IMG/VR virus record: IMGVR_UViG_3300025133_000403 | Span: 1 to 31,952 of that record | Strand: one strand, 5' to 3' | DNA: 31,952 nt | Source: a virus | Shown: in pieces, positions 21,401 to 29,712 of the stretch | Position numbering within the stretch: position 1 is the stretch's first letter | How the letters are laid out: each line of letters begins with the position of its first letter | The notes under the pieces: model-generated | Told to the model about the DNA's origin: nothing | Database searches by the model: none | The model's input: only the letters and a program-made list of their open reading frames with translations | Position numbers and translations under genes: made by a program

Positions 21401-22734
21401 AATCTACCACTCTCTGCTAGAAGGGCGGGAGTAATAGCACTTAGAATTTCTTGTGCTTTAGGGCGGGTAATATTAGCTGGAACTTTTCCTTGAGAGTCCC
21501 TTACTAATTTAGATATTCTTTTAGCAGCATTAATAGCTTCAGTTTTTATTATAGCTTCATCAAAATTCTTTGCGAATGATCCTTTTCCAACAACTCCATT
21601 ATAATATCCAGGAATAACTTCTCTATTTACATGCTGTATAAACTTTTTAACATATGTGCTTTCTGCAAAAGGTCTTCCTGTTTTAGGATTGTTACCAACT
21701 GAAGCTCGGAATTGTCCATAATACAAATCAGGAGTATCCCATTTTGTCACTTGTTCTTTTACAAATTGCATATCTCTTTGTTCTACATAACGACCAAATG
21801 GTTTATCAAAATCTTTAACCACTTCAGCAAGAGACTCTACTGGCTTGCCTTCTTCTATAGTTGGTTTAGTTTCCTTAAACGCACGAATCTCTTCATGAAG
21901 AGTTCTATACTGAGCTTCAATACCTTCTGGGGTTAATGTTGGATGTGATTTTTTTAATACTTTACTAAAGTGGTCAAAAGATACAACTAGTCCAGGAGTT
22001 TTATTTTGTTCAAAAGTAGGAGCTTTCCACTCCCCCTTTGCTCTCCTACCTACTGGTAACTTAAACCTACTTGTTTCAGTTCCAAATACAAATTTATCAG
22101 CAGGAGCTAATGTTGATGCTTTCTTTGCACCAGCTTTTATTGCTTTACCACCAATAATAGGAGCGAGTAATCCGACTCCTTCTATTGCTGTTTGAGTTGC
22201 GGTTGCAAGAGCGGGATCATTAGTTTGTTCAAATACATTGTCGCCAGCTGATTTGCCTAGAGAACTTATTCTTCCAAAAAATTGTTCATCTAATAGAGTT
22301 AATACTCTTTTGCCAGCTTCTGTTTGAGCTTCGAAAGGTTTTATTCCAGTAAAAGGAATTTTAGTTTTAGATACTACATCTTCAAGAACGTGGTTAAATA
22401 CATCAGCATAATCATCCCAATTACCTTTTTTGAGAGAATCATATGCTCCTACTGCAGCTGCTATAGGAGAACCAAAAGTAAATCCAGCAGCTCCTTTAAT
22501 TAATCCCTCAACTGTTCCTGGCATGCTTTTAATAACATTTCCAACAGTACGTCCGCCTTCAGGGCCTTCATAAGGCTCAATTCCTGGGGTTCCCATAGTA
22601 GGAGAATCTTCCCACCATTTTTGAGTATTACTTATCTCACTTGGAGTGTCCTCCCACCATTTATTAGATCCACCTAAATTTTGTTGTGGCTGAACTAATT
22701 CTTGTTGGGGAGCATCTTGCCACCATTTAGTCAT
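18466..22734 (-). CDS. Giant internal virion / DNA-ejection protein (1422 aa)
   Basis: Likely packaged in the head and released during infection, comparable by size and position to T7 gp16-type ejection proteins. The N-terminus carries three near-identical tags, KWWQDAP (3-9), KWWEDTP (25-31) and KWWEDSP (39-45), followed by a Pro/Gly-rich stretch and a hydrophobic segment (about 75-95). A long helical, Lys/Glu/Ala-rich middle and a C-terminal part with hydrophobic stretches (for example ITLLNAALLPLASVASL; YAVGTGMAMLLTAHIS) follow. No peptidoglycan-cleaving catalytic motif is recognised. It is the largest gene in the window and the last structural gene before the lysis cassette. Confidence 0.75.
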   Translation of the reverse strand: MTKWWQDAPQQELVQPQQNLGGSNKWWEDTPSEISNTQKWWEDSPTMGTPGIEPYEGPEGGRTVGNVIKSMPGTVEGLIKGAAGFTFGSPIAAAVGAYDSLKKGNWDDYADVFNHVLEDVVSKTKIPFTGIKPFEAQTEAGKRVLTLLDEQFFGRISSLGKSAGDNVFEQTNDPALATATQTAIEGVGLLAPIIGGKAIKAGAKKASTLAPADKFVFGTETSRFKLPVGRRAKGEWKAPTFEQNKTPGLVVSFDHFSKVLKKSHPTLTPEGIEAQYRTLHEEIRAFKETKPTIEEGKPVESLAEVVKDFDKPFGRYVEQRDMQFVKEQVTKWDTPDLYYGQFRASVGNNPKTGRPFAESTYVKKFIQHVNREVIPGYYNGVVGKGSFAKNFDEAIIKTEAINAAKRISKLVRDSQGKVPANITRPKAQEILSAITPALLAESGRLFLSTKQDPTYIKAGQAAAKAGETLVQRGYHVKGKDGKPVFYSEYEVAQLQEIASTGKIIPETPEVKALGNAVKNSEVYNNSEANTIKSSAKETIIPKEEVAKGPKSIKEAIDKEVSAEGGENIINPFLKTYEEIFKGKLEGFEISDVLNARKAVPEQVTKSVDKVKDATNIEIDPTKPVEKSVEPSPQVLAATKGVGMLDSTQMSGLNWLINLAGGRAISIFKTDSKFPGTNTQLRELSPAMAEIQDSLWRPEAYSKTPKVMDSYHSMRHTKTGEYMTDLDNIFFKIKPKWVPGLKNITPRRVGGRGGWVITEKQNKQLSLALDPTTSPEVLAKIPNNMKQAAKDIRALDDKIFKEAKEVFTDLEYTKGHLHRVYDHKWMKKNPEQAVEILTKAFQSSKKAMDELGKGIENNSAREAAQRMVDYALENNGSVRMTPEFLRASEVAALGIAKNAKEAKVAAKKASGIDYERVLVDITDAQLGPLLEQSVYKRMTKYAEDTAARTSYAKINGPYNELLYDRLNRANAELAASTAAGGRPLRQYEVQQVLDLWAAFQHIYKSDTYKKWITFQKGYITLLNAALLPLASVASLTEAPLPMYHGGVRAYSKAMGRELFHTLPLQLLRSINKDIKLFGKDKTRSMIITEQIRKAGDIAAMERMNQMFAGDFTVAGNLVFRANGLYYWTKWMNNLAVGTYDAMVRDYFTRKAAGKKLNMFPQEEVRMQKLMQYYGLDLAEGIKWAKEGHKLEGAFYEKLKKGALTFAEDSVLTPNPAIVPMWHSNPGLAWLKHLKAFPTLIGNTVLRRWGADINQAYRDNGMPLVSGRNATYAVGTGMAMLLTAHISNILTDEIRYGEENPFYKTKFPDDKTRWMIRAAERWGIAGVSQFGLDAIFHSHGAGKLSVVLGPAFSKSERMLTAATSGNPRALAREMARMTPVANVPSEWVDSLTDFYEEFLINNLGPLSMDPRAHPRAKKPKREKS

Positions 22735-22751
22735 TAATATTTATCCTATTA

Positions 22752-23864
22752 TCAACCTGTTACCATTCCAGAAAACGACCCAGCCCATCTGTTTAACATG
22801 TCTTGGGTCATTATATCTGCCGCAGCTTGCGCGGATATCTTTTTAGATTCTGCTAAACTTGCAATTTTTCTTTCATATTCAGCTATATCAAAAGCAGGAT
22901 GAGTTGGATGCATAAAATTAACTTCATCCTCCCAAGCTACTCCAGGTAAATCTCGATTTGTTGCTACGGTAAGATCTGTACCAACTCTTTGTTGCACACT
23001 TCCAATGGCATTGCCTGCTGCCATTAATCTTGCTATTGTCTCTTTAAGGTTACTAAGTTGAGTTTTATTGTATCCACCCATTACGCTTCCATCAGTTGCT
23101 AGTTCCATTTTTTCAGTAAAAGAACTAGGCAATCCATATAAAGCATTACCAGCCTGTTTCATTGTTTCCGCATCTATGGTTAAACCTTTTTGTACAGAGG
23201 ATAGCTGTTTATTTAAAGTACCATAGTATTGAGCAGCGGGCTCAGTTTGTATTTCTGCTAATTCTATGCTTTTTCCATGATCACTCATAGCTTTAGCAAC
23301 TTTATTCATGGATTTAACTCTTGGTAAATGGTCAACAGTAAGAGCAAAGTTAGGATCTGATACATTTAATGGTGTCTCTTGTTCAGCTTCACCAAAGTCT
23401 AGTTCCATAGGTTTTCCAGTCATACGAATATGTTCAGCATTAAGCTGTTGGGTCAATTTAGTAGCTTCCTGAGGATTACCATTTGATAAAGCCTCCTCAA
23501 TTGCTTGCCCAAATGCATATTGCATTCCATACTTTTGGTTTAATTGTGCAATACCTAATTTGGTCTCTTGCAGGTCTGCCTGTACTTGCATTCTACCCAT
23601 CACAAACTCAGGACCCAGCTCTTTCATAACTTGGTGAAGTTGAGTGGCGTTTGTATAATTTAACTCATTTAAAGCATCCCTAGTATCTCTGTTAGACATT
23701 AATTCATGAAACATATATTCAGATTGTTCATATTCTAACTCTAGGGCCTTTTTTCGTGTTCCAAATGTTTCCTTTTTTTCAAAAGTAGACTGCTCAACAG
23801 AAGCAGTATTTGCCTGAGTAGATCTTAAGTTAGCTAAAGATTCTAGGCTAGTTTGAATTGCCAT
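22752..23864 (-). CDS. Putative internal virion protein (370 aa)
   Basis: Predominantly helical protein rich in Gln, Glu, Ala and Met, with heptad-like stretches (ALELEYEQSEYMFHELM; MQVQADLQETKLGIAQLNQ) and no membrane span or signal peptide. GGGGAA precedes the ATG at 23862-23864. It lies between the hydrophobic gp14-like gene and the giant ejection protein, which is the place of T7 gp15 in the ejectosome order 14-15-16. That correspondence is by position and general character only; no sequence signature is recognised. Confidence 0.6.
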   Translation of the reverse strand: MAIQTSLESLANLRSTQANTASVEQSTFEKKETFGTRKKALELEYEQSEYMFHELMSNRDTRDALNELNYTNATQLHQVMKELGPEFVMGRMQVQADLQETKLGIAQLNQKYGMQYAFGQAIEEALSNGNPQEATKLTQQLNAEHIRMTGKPMELDFGEAEQETPLNVSDPNFALTVDHLPRVKSMNKVAKAMSDHGKSIELAEIQTEPAAQYYGTLNKQLSSVQKGLTIDAETMKQAGNALYGLPSSFTEKMELATDGSVMGGYNKTQLSNLKETIARLMAAGNAIGSVQQRVGTDLTVATNRDLPGVAWEDEVNFMHPTHPAFDIAEYERKIASLAESKKISAQAAADIMTQDMLNRWAGSFSGMVTG

Positions 23865-23883
23865 ATTAAATTCCCCATAATTC

Positions 23884-24951
23884 TTATAAAATTTTATCCA
23901 TAATTGTATCTAATGCTTGAGAAGTTCCTCTATTCCCGACATTGCTTTGTGCTAAGTTTGATTCAAGTAAACCAATCTGTGCAGTCATTGTATCCGCACC
24001 ACCACCAACAGCTCTCCAATAATCTCTTTCATTAGAAATAAATTTACTTTCAAGATCCATTAGACCTCGTTTAAATTCATCTCTACCAAATCCTGATTCA
24101 GCTGGGTTATGTCCTTGAGCAGTAAGAAGTCTTGACAATCTTTGAGCTTCTCTGTCTAATGCAGCATTATAAGTTTCAGGTAACTCTCCTCTAGCTAATT
24201 TATCTTGATGTTTCTTAGCTTCACTAGCATAATGGCCGGCATATTCACCTCTGTATTGACTTAAATTTTCCCTCAGAGCATCTAACTGTTGTTGCTGTGC
24301 ATCATCTTGATATCCCGAATAACCAGCAGTAATCATTTCTTTTAAAGATTCTCTATCGAATCCAAGTCCAGTTTTACCACTAGGTAATAATTGATTTGAT
24401 TTTAATTGTAATTGTCTTGGCTGTCCTACACCACCAGTAGTTCCCGCAACTACGCCTTGTCCAACAGATGTTGGTGCTCCGCCTGATAGTGAAGATAATT
24501 GTGGTCTATAACTGCCCGCAGAAGCAAGCTGACTACTCATAAAACTTTGAGGAGATGTAACTCCAGTTATACCAGTTCGTGTTGCAGCGTTTGCAGCTAG
24601 ACGAGCAGCTGTTGCCGTTGATCCCATGGTTCCACCAGCTAATCCTAGTGATGTTGCAGCTCCAGTTCCAGCTCTTCCCATTATACCAGCCATAGCTCCA
24701 CCAGACTGAGTTACTGCGCTACCAGCGCCACCGAGTCCACCAAAGAAATTACCAAAGCCACCAGCTTTAACTATTCCTCCACTAAGAGCTCCACCTATAC
24801 CACCTATCAAAGCACCTTTAAGTCCTCCTCCAGAAATTACTCCGCCAAGAGCTCCACCTATAGCTCCTGCCGCAATTACATTAACTCCAGGTATAGCCAT
24901 AGCTGCGATTGGTAATGCTATTGACGCCACTTTTTTAACTGTTGAACCCAT
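23884..24951 (-). CDS. Glycine-zipper internal virion protein, gp14-like (355 aa)
   Basis: The first ~110 residues are hydrophobic and full of Gly/Ala repeats (IAAGAIGGALGGVISGGG; GALIGGIGGALSGGIV), able to insert in membranes. The rest is polar, with a helical part containing ENLSQYRGEYAGHYASEAKKHQ and LESKFISNERDYWRAVGGG. Glycine-zipper N-termini followed by helical domains are typical of phage ejection-channel proteins such as T7 gp14. It starts immediately (one base) after the acetyltransferase-like gene. It probably forms part of the conduit for DNA through the cell envelope. Confidence 0.65.
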   Translation of the reverse strand: MGSTVKKVASIALPIAAMAIPGVNVIAAGAIGGALGGVISGGGLKGALIGGIGGALSGGIVKAGGFGNFFGGLGGAGSAVTQSGGAMAGIMGRAGTGAATSLGLAGGTMGSTATAARLAANAATRTGITGVTSPQSFMSSQLASAGSYRPQLSSLSGGAPTSVGQGVVAGTTGGVGQPRQLQLKSNQLLPSGKTGLGFDRESLKEMITAGYSGYQDDAQQQQLDALRENLSQYRGEYAGHYASEAKKHQDKLARGELPETYNAALDREAQRLSRLLTAQGHNPAESGFGRDEFKRGLMDLESKFISNERDYWRAVGGGADTMTAQIGLLESNLAQSNVGNRGTSQALDTIMDKIL

Positions 24952-24952
24952 A

Positions 24953-25408
24953 TTAATTCTCCGTCTTGTGATTTGGGTTTAATATTCCAAACATGTATTC
25001 ATTTTTATATTTCATAGTATTATAATCTACGTAAGATTCTTTTTTTATTCCTTCTTCTTTCCATCCAGCTCTTAGAGCTAAAGAAGCTACCTTCTTATTA
25101 ATGGTTAGCATTTCTAATCTGTGAACATTTGGATGTGCTTTCCAAAACCACGATTCCATTTTTTTCAATTCTTTATATAACGTTAACATTCCTTTGCAGT
25201 CTGCTATAATATCCATCTCTGCTGTCCAATTACTAGTGGGTCTTAAAATAACAATAATTTGATTTTTTTCACTTCCAACTACAAGTATTTGTTTATTTTT
25301 TTGACTTTCTTCTAAAATTTGTATTGCTTGATTTATTGTAATTTCTGGTCTTTGAAACTTTTCTAAGTCTAGTTTCTTACGGAGTAATTTCTTTACCCAT
25401 AAGTCCAT
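24953..25408 (-). CDS. GNAT-fold protein, T7 gp13-like
   Basis: 151 residues with the C-terminal GNAT signature: HRLEMLTINKKVASLALRAGWKEEG (about residues 103-127), read as the strand-loop-helix of an acetyl-CoA-binding N-acetyltransferase, followed by a final strand with KNEYMFGI. An N-terminal helix and beta strands (QILVVGSEKNQIIVILRP) precede it. T7 gp13, needed for internal-core assembly, has the same fold and genomic position before the ejection proteins. Whether it still acetylates is unclear: the pyrophosphate-binding Q/RxxGxG/A motif is not obvious, so it may be a structural relic. Confidence 0.7.
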   Translation of the reverse strand: MDLWVKKLLRKKLDLEKFQRPEITINQAIQILEESQKNKQILVVGSEKNQIIVILRPTSNWTAEMDIIADCKGMLTLYKELKKMESWFWKAHPNVHRLEMLTINKKVASLALRAGWKEEGIKKESYVDYNTMKYKNEYMFGILNPNHKTEN

Positions 25409-25439
25409 GTCTATTCTCCTCTAATTATTTCTATTTCTC

Positions 25440-26015
25440 CTAAATGGAATACCAATTAGTTGCATCCATTGCTATATATCTTCTTGATGCTCCTTCTCCA
25501 AGTGCGCTAGAGTCTACTGCATTTGCCGAACCACCATTTATGGCATCTCCAGTGTTAGGCCATACTTGAATATCTTGTCCCGCATCAGCATTTATAATTA
25601 AAATTTCTAATCCAGCTGATGCTGTTGGTAACTTAACTCCATCATTATCAGTACCAACTGTTGTTACTCTATTTATATCTTTAGTTAAAGCTGTTGCTCC
25701 AGCTTGAGTTTGAGTAGCACCAGCAGTTATAGAATCAGTTACTGACTTAGTAAAATTTCCACCAGCAATAACCCCAGTGTGTTGCGCTAAAGTTAAATGA
25801 TATCTCTCTCCGCTACTTCCACCTTGATGCGTCTGTAAACTATTATGAGTACGAGTTGCTATTGACGTAATATTAGAACCAGTAAAATCTAATCCATTAT
25901 AATAACCAGTACCACCAGCCTTTCCTCCTCCTAATTGATTACTTAATCTTTCAAAGTACCTCTTCCATAAATTAGAAGTAATAGGACTATGTAATGGAGG
26001 AGGCCCCAAAGCCAT
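25440..26015 (-). CDS. Virion structural protein, probable tail appendage or decoration (191 aa)
   Basis: The N-terminus MALGPPPLHSPITSNLWKRYF is followed by a Gly/Thr/Ser-rich beta-type protein. The C-terminal half carries a stretch common in phage structural proteins: DINRVTTVGTDNDGVKLPTA, then GLEILIINADAGQDIQVWPN and GDAINGG, i.e. repeated strands around a small beta domain ending with ATNWYSI. It directly abuts (one-base overlap) the gp10-like gene. The exact location in the particle is not deducible. Ala/Thr/Gly bias and the lack of charged helices fit an outer protein. Confidence 0.6.
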   Translation of the reverse strand: MALGPPPLHSPITSNLWKRYFERLSNQLGGGKAGGTGYYNGLDFTGSNITSIATRTHNSLQTHQGGSSGERYHLTLAQHTGVIAGGNFTKSVTDSITAGATQTQAGATALTKDINRVTTVGTDNDGVKLPTASAGLEILIINADAGQDIQVWPNTGDAINGGSANAVDSSALGEGASRRYIAMDATNWYSI

Positions 26016-27448
26016 TAATTATTTCCCTCAGCATATTTACCTTGCACTACTCCCATCTCAAGAGATTCTAATCTAAGAGGTGTATTTGCGGTATGAGCCA
26101 ATCTAAAAGCTCTTCTGTTAAATCTTCCTAATGCTACTAATCTTGGAAAAGTATTACTCATATCTACAGTTCGAGATGTTGCATAATTATTATAATCATC
26201 ATCTGACCAATCAATAGTTATTGGAGATGATGAAGATTGTATATCTCCTATAACACCTAATCTATATAAAAATTTAGGTTTAGTAGATTGAAAATCTATT
26301 CTACTAGTTAATATTTCTACCTTAATATCATTTGATGAATCTTGGTGAATATCAATGTCCATATTATATACTTTACCATTATCTTCATCTAATATAAATT
26401 TCTTATCTGCATCTTCACAAAAATCTACACCAGTAAAATAAGTTTCGGTAGTTCCATCAAAAGAAGACCATTCATGCCAAGTAGAATCTCGTAAATCACA
26501 TACTAAAGTTTTAGCTGTATTTTTAAGAGTTAATATATAAAATTGATGCCCATCAATTCTCATACCATAGGCATAAGCATCAGCTATACCATTTCCACCA
26601 CCATTAGCTTCTTCATCAATTAAACGTTCTATAGGCTTTGTACTAATAGTTTTTAAATCTTGTCCTTCAAGCATCATAACAGATTTACCACCAGTACGAC
26701 CTTGAGCTAACCACACTATAGTATTTTCACCAGAGAAAATGGTATCTCCATTTGCACATCCATATCTAATTGCTATACCTTCTACTGGGCTTAGAGTTGA
26801 TCCTGCTGCGTTACCAGCATTAAAGAAAAACTCAGTAGACCACTCATTAAATGCAACAACAAAGTTTAAATGCTTTGCTATTCCAACTCCTAAATCAGGT
26901 TCTAAGGAAGCAGTAAGATTGCTATCAGCATTCCAACTAGTTGGATCGTTTACATCAGCGTGAAATATTTGATTAGTGGAACCTTTCATTACACAAATAA
27001 ATCCATCTATATTTACTATACCCGATACTAATCCAGTTGGTATATCAGCATCAGTCTGTTTTGTCATTGTACCATCTTCAGCAACTGTCCATATTTTATC
27101 AGCTACTCTAAATACAAGTCTTGGTGTTCCACCTCTAACTTCAGTTATATCAACTCTACCAGTAGTATCATCCAATGTACCACTTAATGCTGAACCATCT
27201 CTGAATATTTTATTTCCAACAACAGCATAAATTTTTCCATCCTGAGTCCAACCATATAATCCTCTGCCAGCAGCAGTAGCTGTAGTCTGAGAATCTGAAA
27301 ATCCTGGGCGTTTAACTACAGAAGTATAGGGAGTTTCCCCTGGGCCAGGTATTAGTTCAGGATAACAATTTTTAAACCATTGATCCTCTGTGGTGCTAAA
27401 TTGCCTTTGTTGAGGCAACGCGAATAAAGGTACTCGTACTGAATCCAT
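26015..27448 (-). CDS. P22 gp10-like tail hub / packaged-DNA stabilisation protein
   Basis: 477 residues, the size of P22 gp10 (472). The layout matches by eye: N-terminal opening with PLFALPQQRQFS and the NCYPELIPGPGET stretch, KRPGFSD, GRGLYGWTQDGKIYAVVGNKIF (split as GRGLYGWTQDG and KIYAVVGNKIF), then a propeller-like set of strands including HLNFVVAFNEWSTEFFFNAG (P22: DFIVCFGSSTIEYFSLTG), GDTIFSGENTIVWLAQ, and a C-terminal RIDFQSTKPKFLYRLGVIG. Such proteins seal the portal vertex after packaging. It is next to a gp4-like gene, as in P22. Confidence 0.8.
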   Translation of the reverse strand: MDSVRVPLFALPQQRQFSTTEDQWFKNCYPELIPGPGETPYTSVVKRPGFSDSQTTATAAGRGLYGWTQDGKIYAVVGNKIFRDGSALSGTLDDTTGRVDITEVRGGTPRLVFRVADKIWTVAEDGTMTKQTDADIPTGLVSGIVNIDGFICVMKGSTNQIFHADVNDPTSWNADSNLTASLEPDLGVGIAKHLNFVVAFNEWSTEFFFNAGNAAGSTLSPVEGIAIRYGCANGDTIFSGENTIVWLAQGRTGGKSVMMLEGQDLKTISTKPIERLIDEEANGGGNGIADAYAYGMRIDGHQFYILTLKNTAKTLVCDLRDSTWHEWSSFDGTTETYFTGVDFCEDADKKFILDEDNGKVYNMDIDIHQDSSNDIKVEILTSRIDFQSTKPKFLYRLGVIGDIQSSSSPITIDWSDDDYNNYATSRTVDMSNTFPRLVALGRFNRRAFRLAHTANTPLRLESLEMGVVQGKYAEGNN

Positions 27449-27450
27449 AA

Positions 27451-28428
27451 TTATCTACGATATGTTCCTTGTCTATCAGCTGGAAGTAAAAACAATGATT
27501 CTTTTTCTGTTGACCAGTTTTCACATTTTAATTTTAATGCCGCAGCTATCTGAACTAACTCACTATATTTATGTTCGCTTACTCCATATTTAGGAGCTAT
27601 ATAAACTGCTAATCCCCAACATAGTGGTAAATACCATTCTTGAGGAAAGTCAGGTTCACTTTCATTTGTTACACCATCAAAATCTTCATATGCTCTTGTA
27701 ACGTATAAATGTATTCTATCGTTTGTGTATGAATCATCAGGTACAGGCCAAATATTTATGTTGGAAGTAGTTACTTGGGGATCAAAATGCATTTGATTTA
27801 TTCTGCCACTTTCTGTCTTTTTACTTAGATCAACATACTCTTGCCTTGATATTACATTAATAGGTATGTCAGTATCATCAGTAGTGCGAACCCAAGAATT
27901 ATTAATATTTAAAATCTTTTGTGTAAATGCTGTTGTATATGTATATACTCTGTCATTATCAGATGCATTGTCATCTATTGCATCAGCAATAGTTAATGTT
28001 GTAGCAGAACCTACAGCAGTGATAGTACTAAAATGTATTCCCGAAGAATCCGTTACTACACCTATTACATCTCCCACAGCCATACCAGTAGTATCATCTA
28101 CTGTTAGTGAGGTTGCTGAAGAAGATACACTACCATTTAGTTTAGTAGTAATAACCTCATCTTCTTTAGCCATTCTATCTACTGAAGAACCACCAAATGT
28201 ATATTGTCTTTGCCCTTTTACTGGAAACAAAACTATTTCCTGATTGACAAATAAATTCATTCCATCTGCCATCCAGAACTTAACCATCATATTAAGAGAT
28301 CTAGCGCAATCAGATTTTTGGTTAGTGCTTGGAGTTTCACCCTCACCAATAACACCAACAAGCTGAAGAGCTTCAGTAATTATATTATCTCTTGTTATTG
28401 AAAAATCAACTGATCCACTTGTAGCCAT
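27451..28428 (-). CDS. P22 gp4-like head-tail adaptor with beta insertion
   Basis: 325 residues. The N-terminal part (RDNIITEALQLVGVIGEG, then LNMMVKFWMADGMNLF) reads like the helical start of P22 gp4, the first tail accessory factor that attaches to the portal. The C-terminal part PDFPQEWYLPLCWGLAVYIA followed by helices matches the second half of the gp4 fold. Between them (about residues 90-165) is a Ser/Thr/Val-rich beta segment (SSATSLTVDDTTGMAVGDVI; TTLTIADAIDDN), absent from P22 gp4 and resembling small repeated beta domains. It is two bases from the gp10-like gene. Confidence 0.75.
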   Translation of the reverse strand: MATSGSVDFSITRDNIITEALQLVGVIGEGETPSTNQKSDCARSLNMMVKFWMADGMNLFVNQEIVLFPVKGQRQYTFGGSSVDRMAKEDEVITTKLNGSVSSSATSLTVDDTTGMAVGDVIGVVTDSSGIHFSTITAVGSATTLTIADAIDDNASDNDRVYTYTTAFTQKILNINNSWVRTTDDTDIPINVISRQEYVDLSKKTESGRINQMHFDPQVTTSNINIWPVPDDSYTNDRIHLYVTRAYEDFDGVTNESEPDFPQEWYLPLCWGLAVYIAPKYGVSEHKYSELVQIAAALKLKCENWSTEKESLFLLPADRQGTYRR

Positions 28429-28892
28429 TATTCTTCCTTTGTATCGTTTCCGTTTAATGATGAACTGTGGTAATGTTGTACCGTAAAGTCACTTTCCTCA
28501 TCTGGATAATCTACCTTCTTATGTCGTATTCTTAAATATTCATATAACATAGTATATTTCTTTTTCTTTGTGTACCATAAAGCAGCACTATACCCAAACA
28601 TAATTAACCAAGGATTAAATACTGCTGCAAATATAACTAAGTTCCATTGGCTTTCATCTCCTAAATACATATAAGGTGATAAAGCTTCTTGCAATAACAT
28701 CTGTGTTAATGCACCCATTGGTGTACCTATTGCAATAGCACTTAATAAACTTTTCTTATAAGTCCAAGGTGCATTATTTTCTTGTCTGTTAATACGTTTT
28801 AATACTAATTGTATATAAATACCTACCACAGTACTTATTAACAGAGGCAAGAATAAAATTAATAAATATGCATACCAAGGTACAGCTGTCAT
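28428..28892 (-). CDS. Three-span membrane protein within the tail module (154 aa)
   Basis: Hydrophobic spans at about 7-30 (YAYLLILFLPLLISTVV and onward), 49-68 (LLSAIAIGTPMGALTQMLL) and 84-107 (NLVIFAAVFNPWLIMFGYS), followed by a basic region (KKKKYTMLYEYLRIRHKK) and an acidic tail. The start shares one base with the tail-chaperone gene (28892) and the end with the gp4-like gene (28428), so it is firmly part of the structural operon. A membrane protein here is unexpected. It may be an extra holin, a superinfection-exclusion protein or an envelope-localised assembly factor. Confidence 0.7.
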   Translation of the reverse strand: MTAVPWYAYLLILFLPLLISTVVGIYIQLVLKRINRQENNAPWTYKKSLLSAIAIGTPMGALTQMLLQEALSPYMYLGDESQWNLVIFAAVFNPWLIMFGYSAALWYTKKKKYTMLYEYLRIRHKKVDYPDEESDFTVQHYHSSSLNGNDTKEE

Positions 28893-29167
28893 TAAGGTTT
28901 ACTCGGCCACGTTATATTATCTACGTCACTCTGAGTAGGTAAATCTCTTAATGCTTTTCTGTAAGCAGTTTGTGCATCTGACATAGTTAAATCAGAAGAT
29001 GCCCACCAATCACATCTTGCTAATAACACATCACGTTTATTTCTAATAGTAGCCCATTTTTCTTCAGTAGATGGTTTAGATGCTTCCATAGCATCTTTTT
29101 CCGCTTGGGTATAATCTCTGTCAGTTCTTTCACCTGTTGATACATTAATTTCAATTACATCAGCCAT
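28892..29167 (-). CDS. Tail assembly chaperone-like protein (91 aa)
   Basis: The C-terminal half matches the phage tail assembly chaperone pattern by eye: RNKRDVLLARCDWWASSDLT (42-61), YRKALRDLP (68-76) and WPSKP at the end, corresponding to the usual R--R--LL---DW, YR-aLRD-P, WP-KP. The N-terminus contains a short variable sequence (NVSTGERTDRDYTQAEKD). Such proteins help fold or attach tail fibres. It sits in a run of short fibre genes and is probably specific to one of them. Confidence 0.75.
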   Translation of the reverse strand: MADVIEINVSTGERTDRDYTQAEKDAMEASKPSTEEKWATIRNKRDVLLARCDWWASSDLTMSDAQTAYRKALRDLPTQSDVDNITWPSKP

Positions 29168-29178
29168 TATATTTTCCT

Positions 29179-29712
29179 TTATTCAAATTGGATATTAATT
29201 CTGCCCGAATCAAAAGCATCAGAACCATCCATAAATATTTTTAATTGCGTTAGGTCTCCAGATAAATCCACCCAGCCACCGCCTGAGAAACATTCATTCT
29301 CCCCAGTTTTTCTTGCGCCAACAACTGAACAAACCCAAACATCCAGAGAAGCATCCAGTAAACAGATAGTCTGTAACCAACTTCTTGTTTCGCCAGCACC
29401 AATACCTTGAGTTATCGCTAAAGAATTTGTCTGAGTGTTTGTTGCACAATTAGCACTATTAGGTAGACCTACTATTGTTGAATCATAACCAGATGTTACC
29501 AAGCCGCCAGACGTTCCTAGTTGAGTCCTTATTTCATTAGAACCATTAGTTGAAACGTCTTTACCTATAATTATTATTTTTGACGTTCCCGCTGGAATAC
29601 TTGAATAAGTAACTGCTGTGCCTGAAGTAGTTGCAACAGACGTTCCTAAAGTAATATTATAAGGATTCGCCCCTGCGGCATTTTCAATTTCTCCTACTAC
29701 TAATTTACTCAT
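29179..29712 (-). CDS. Putative tail fibre / receptor-binding subunit (177 aa)
   Basis: Thr/Ser/Gly-rich beta protein with N-terminus MSKLVVGEIENAAGANPYNI, probably a short attachment motif, and a single globular beta domain ending with LKIFMDGSDAFDSGRINIQFE. The central part TAVTYSSIPAGTSKIIIIG and RTQLGTSGGLVTSGYDST resembles modules in marine phage fibres in which a strand-rich domain caps a short stalk. Four-base overlap with the upstream gene. It is one of several short fibre genes that could vary independently for host recognition. Confidence 0.65.
   Translation of the reverse strand: MSKLVVGEIENAAGANPYNITLGTSVATTSGTAVTYSSIPAGTSKIIIIGKDVSTNGSNEIRTQLGTSGGLVTSGYDSTIVGLPNSANCATNTQTNSLAITQGIGAGETRSWLQTICLLDASLDVWVCSVVGARKTGENECFSGGGWVDLSGDLTQLKIFMDGSDAFDSGRINIQFE

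Noticed and set aside
20387-21936. Plus-strand open frames within the giant ejection protein gene
   Set aside because: They lack ribosome binding sites, are antisense to a convincing long gene and show no recognisable protein features.
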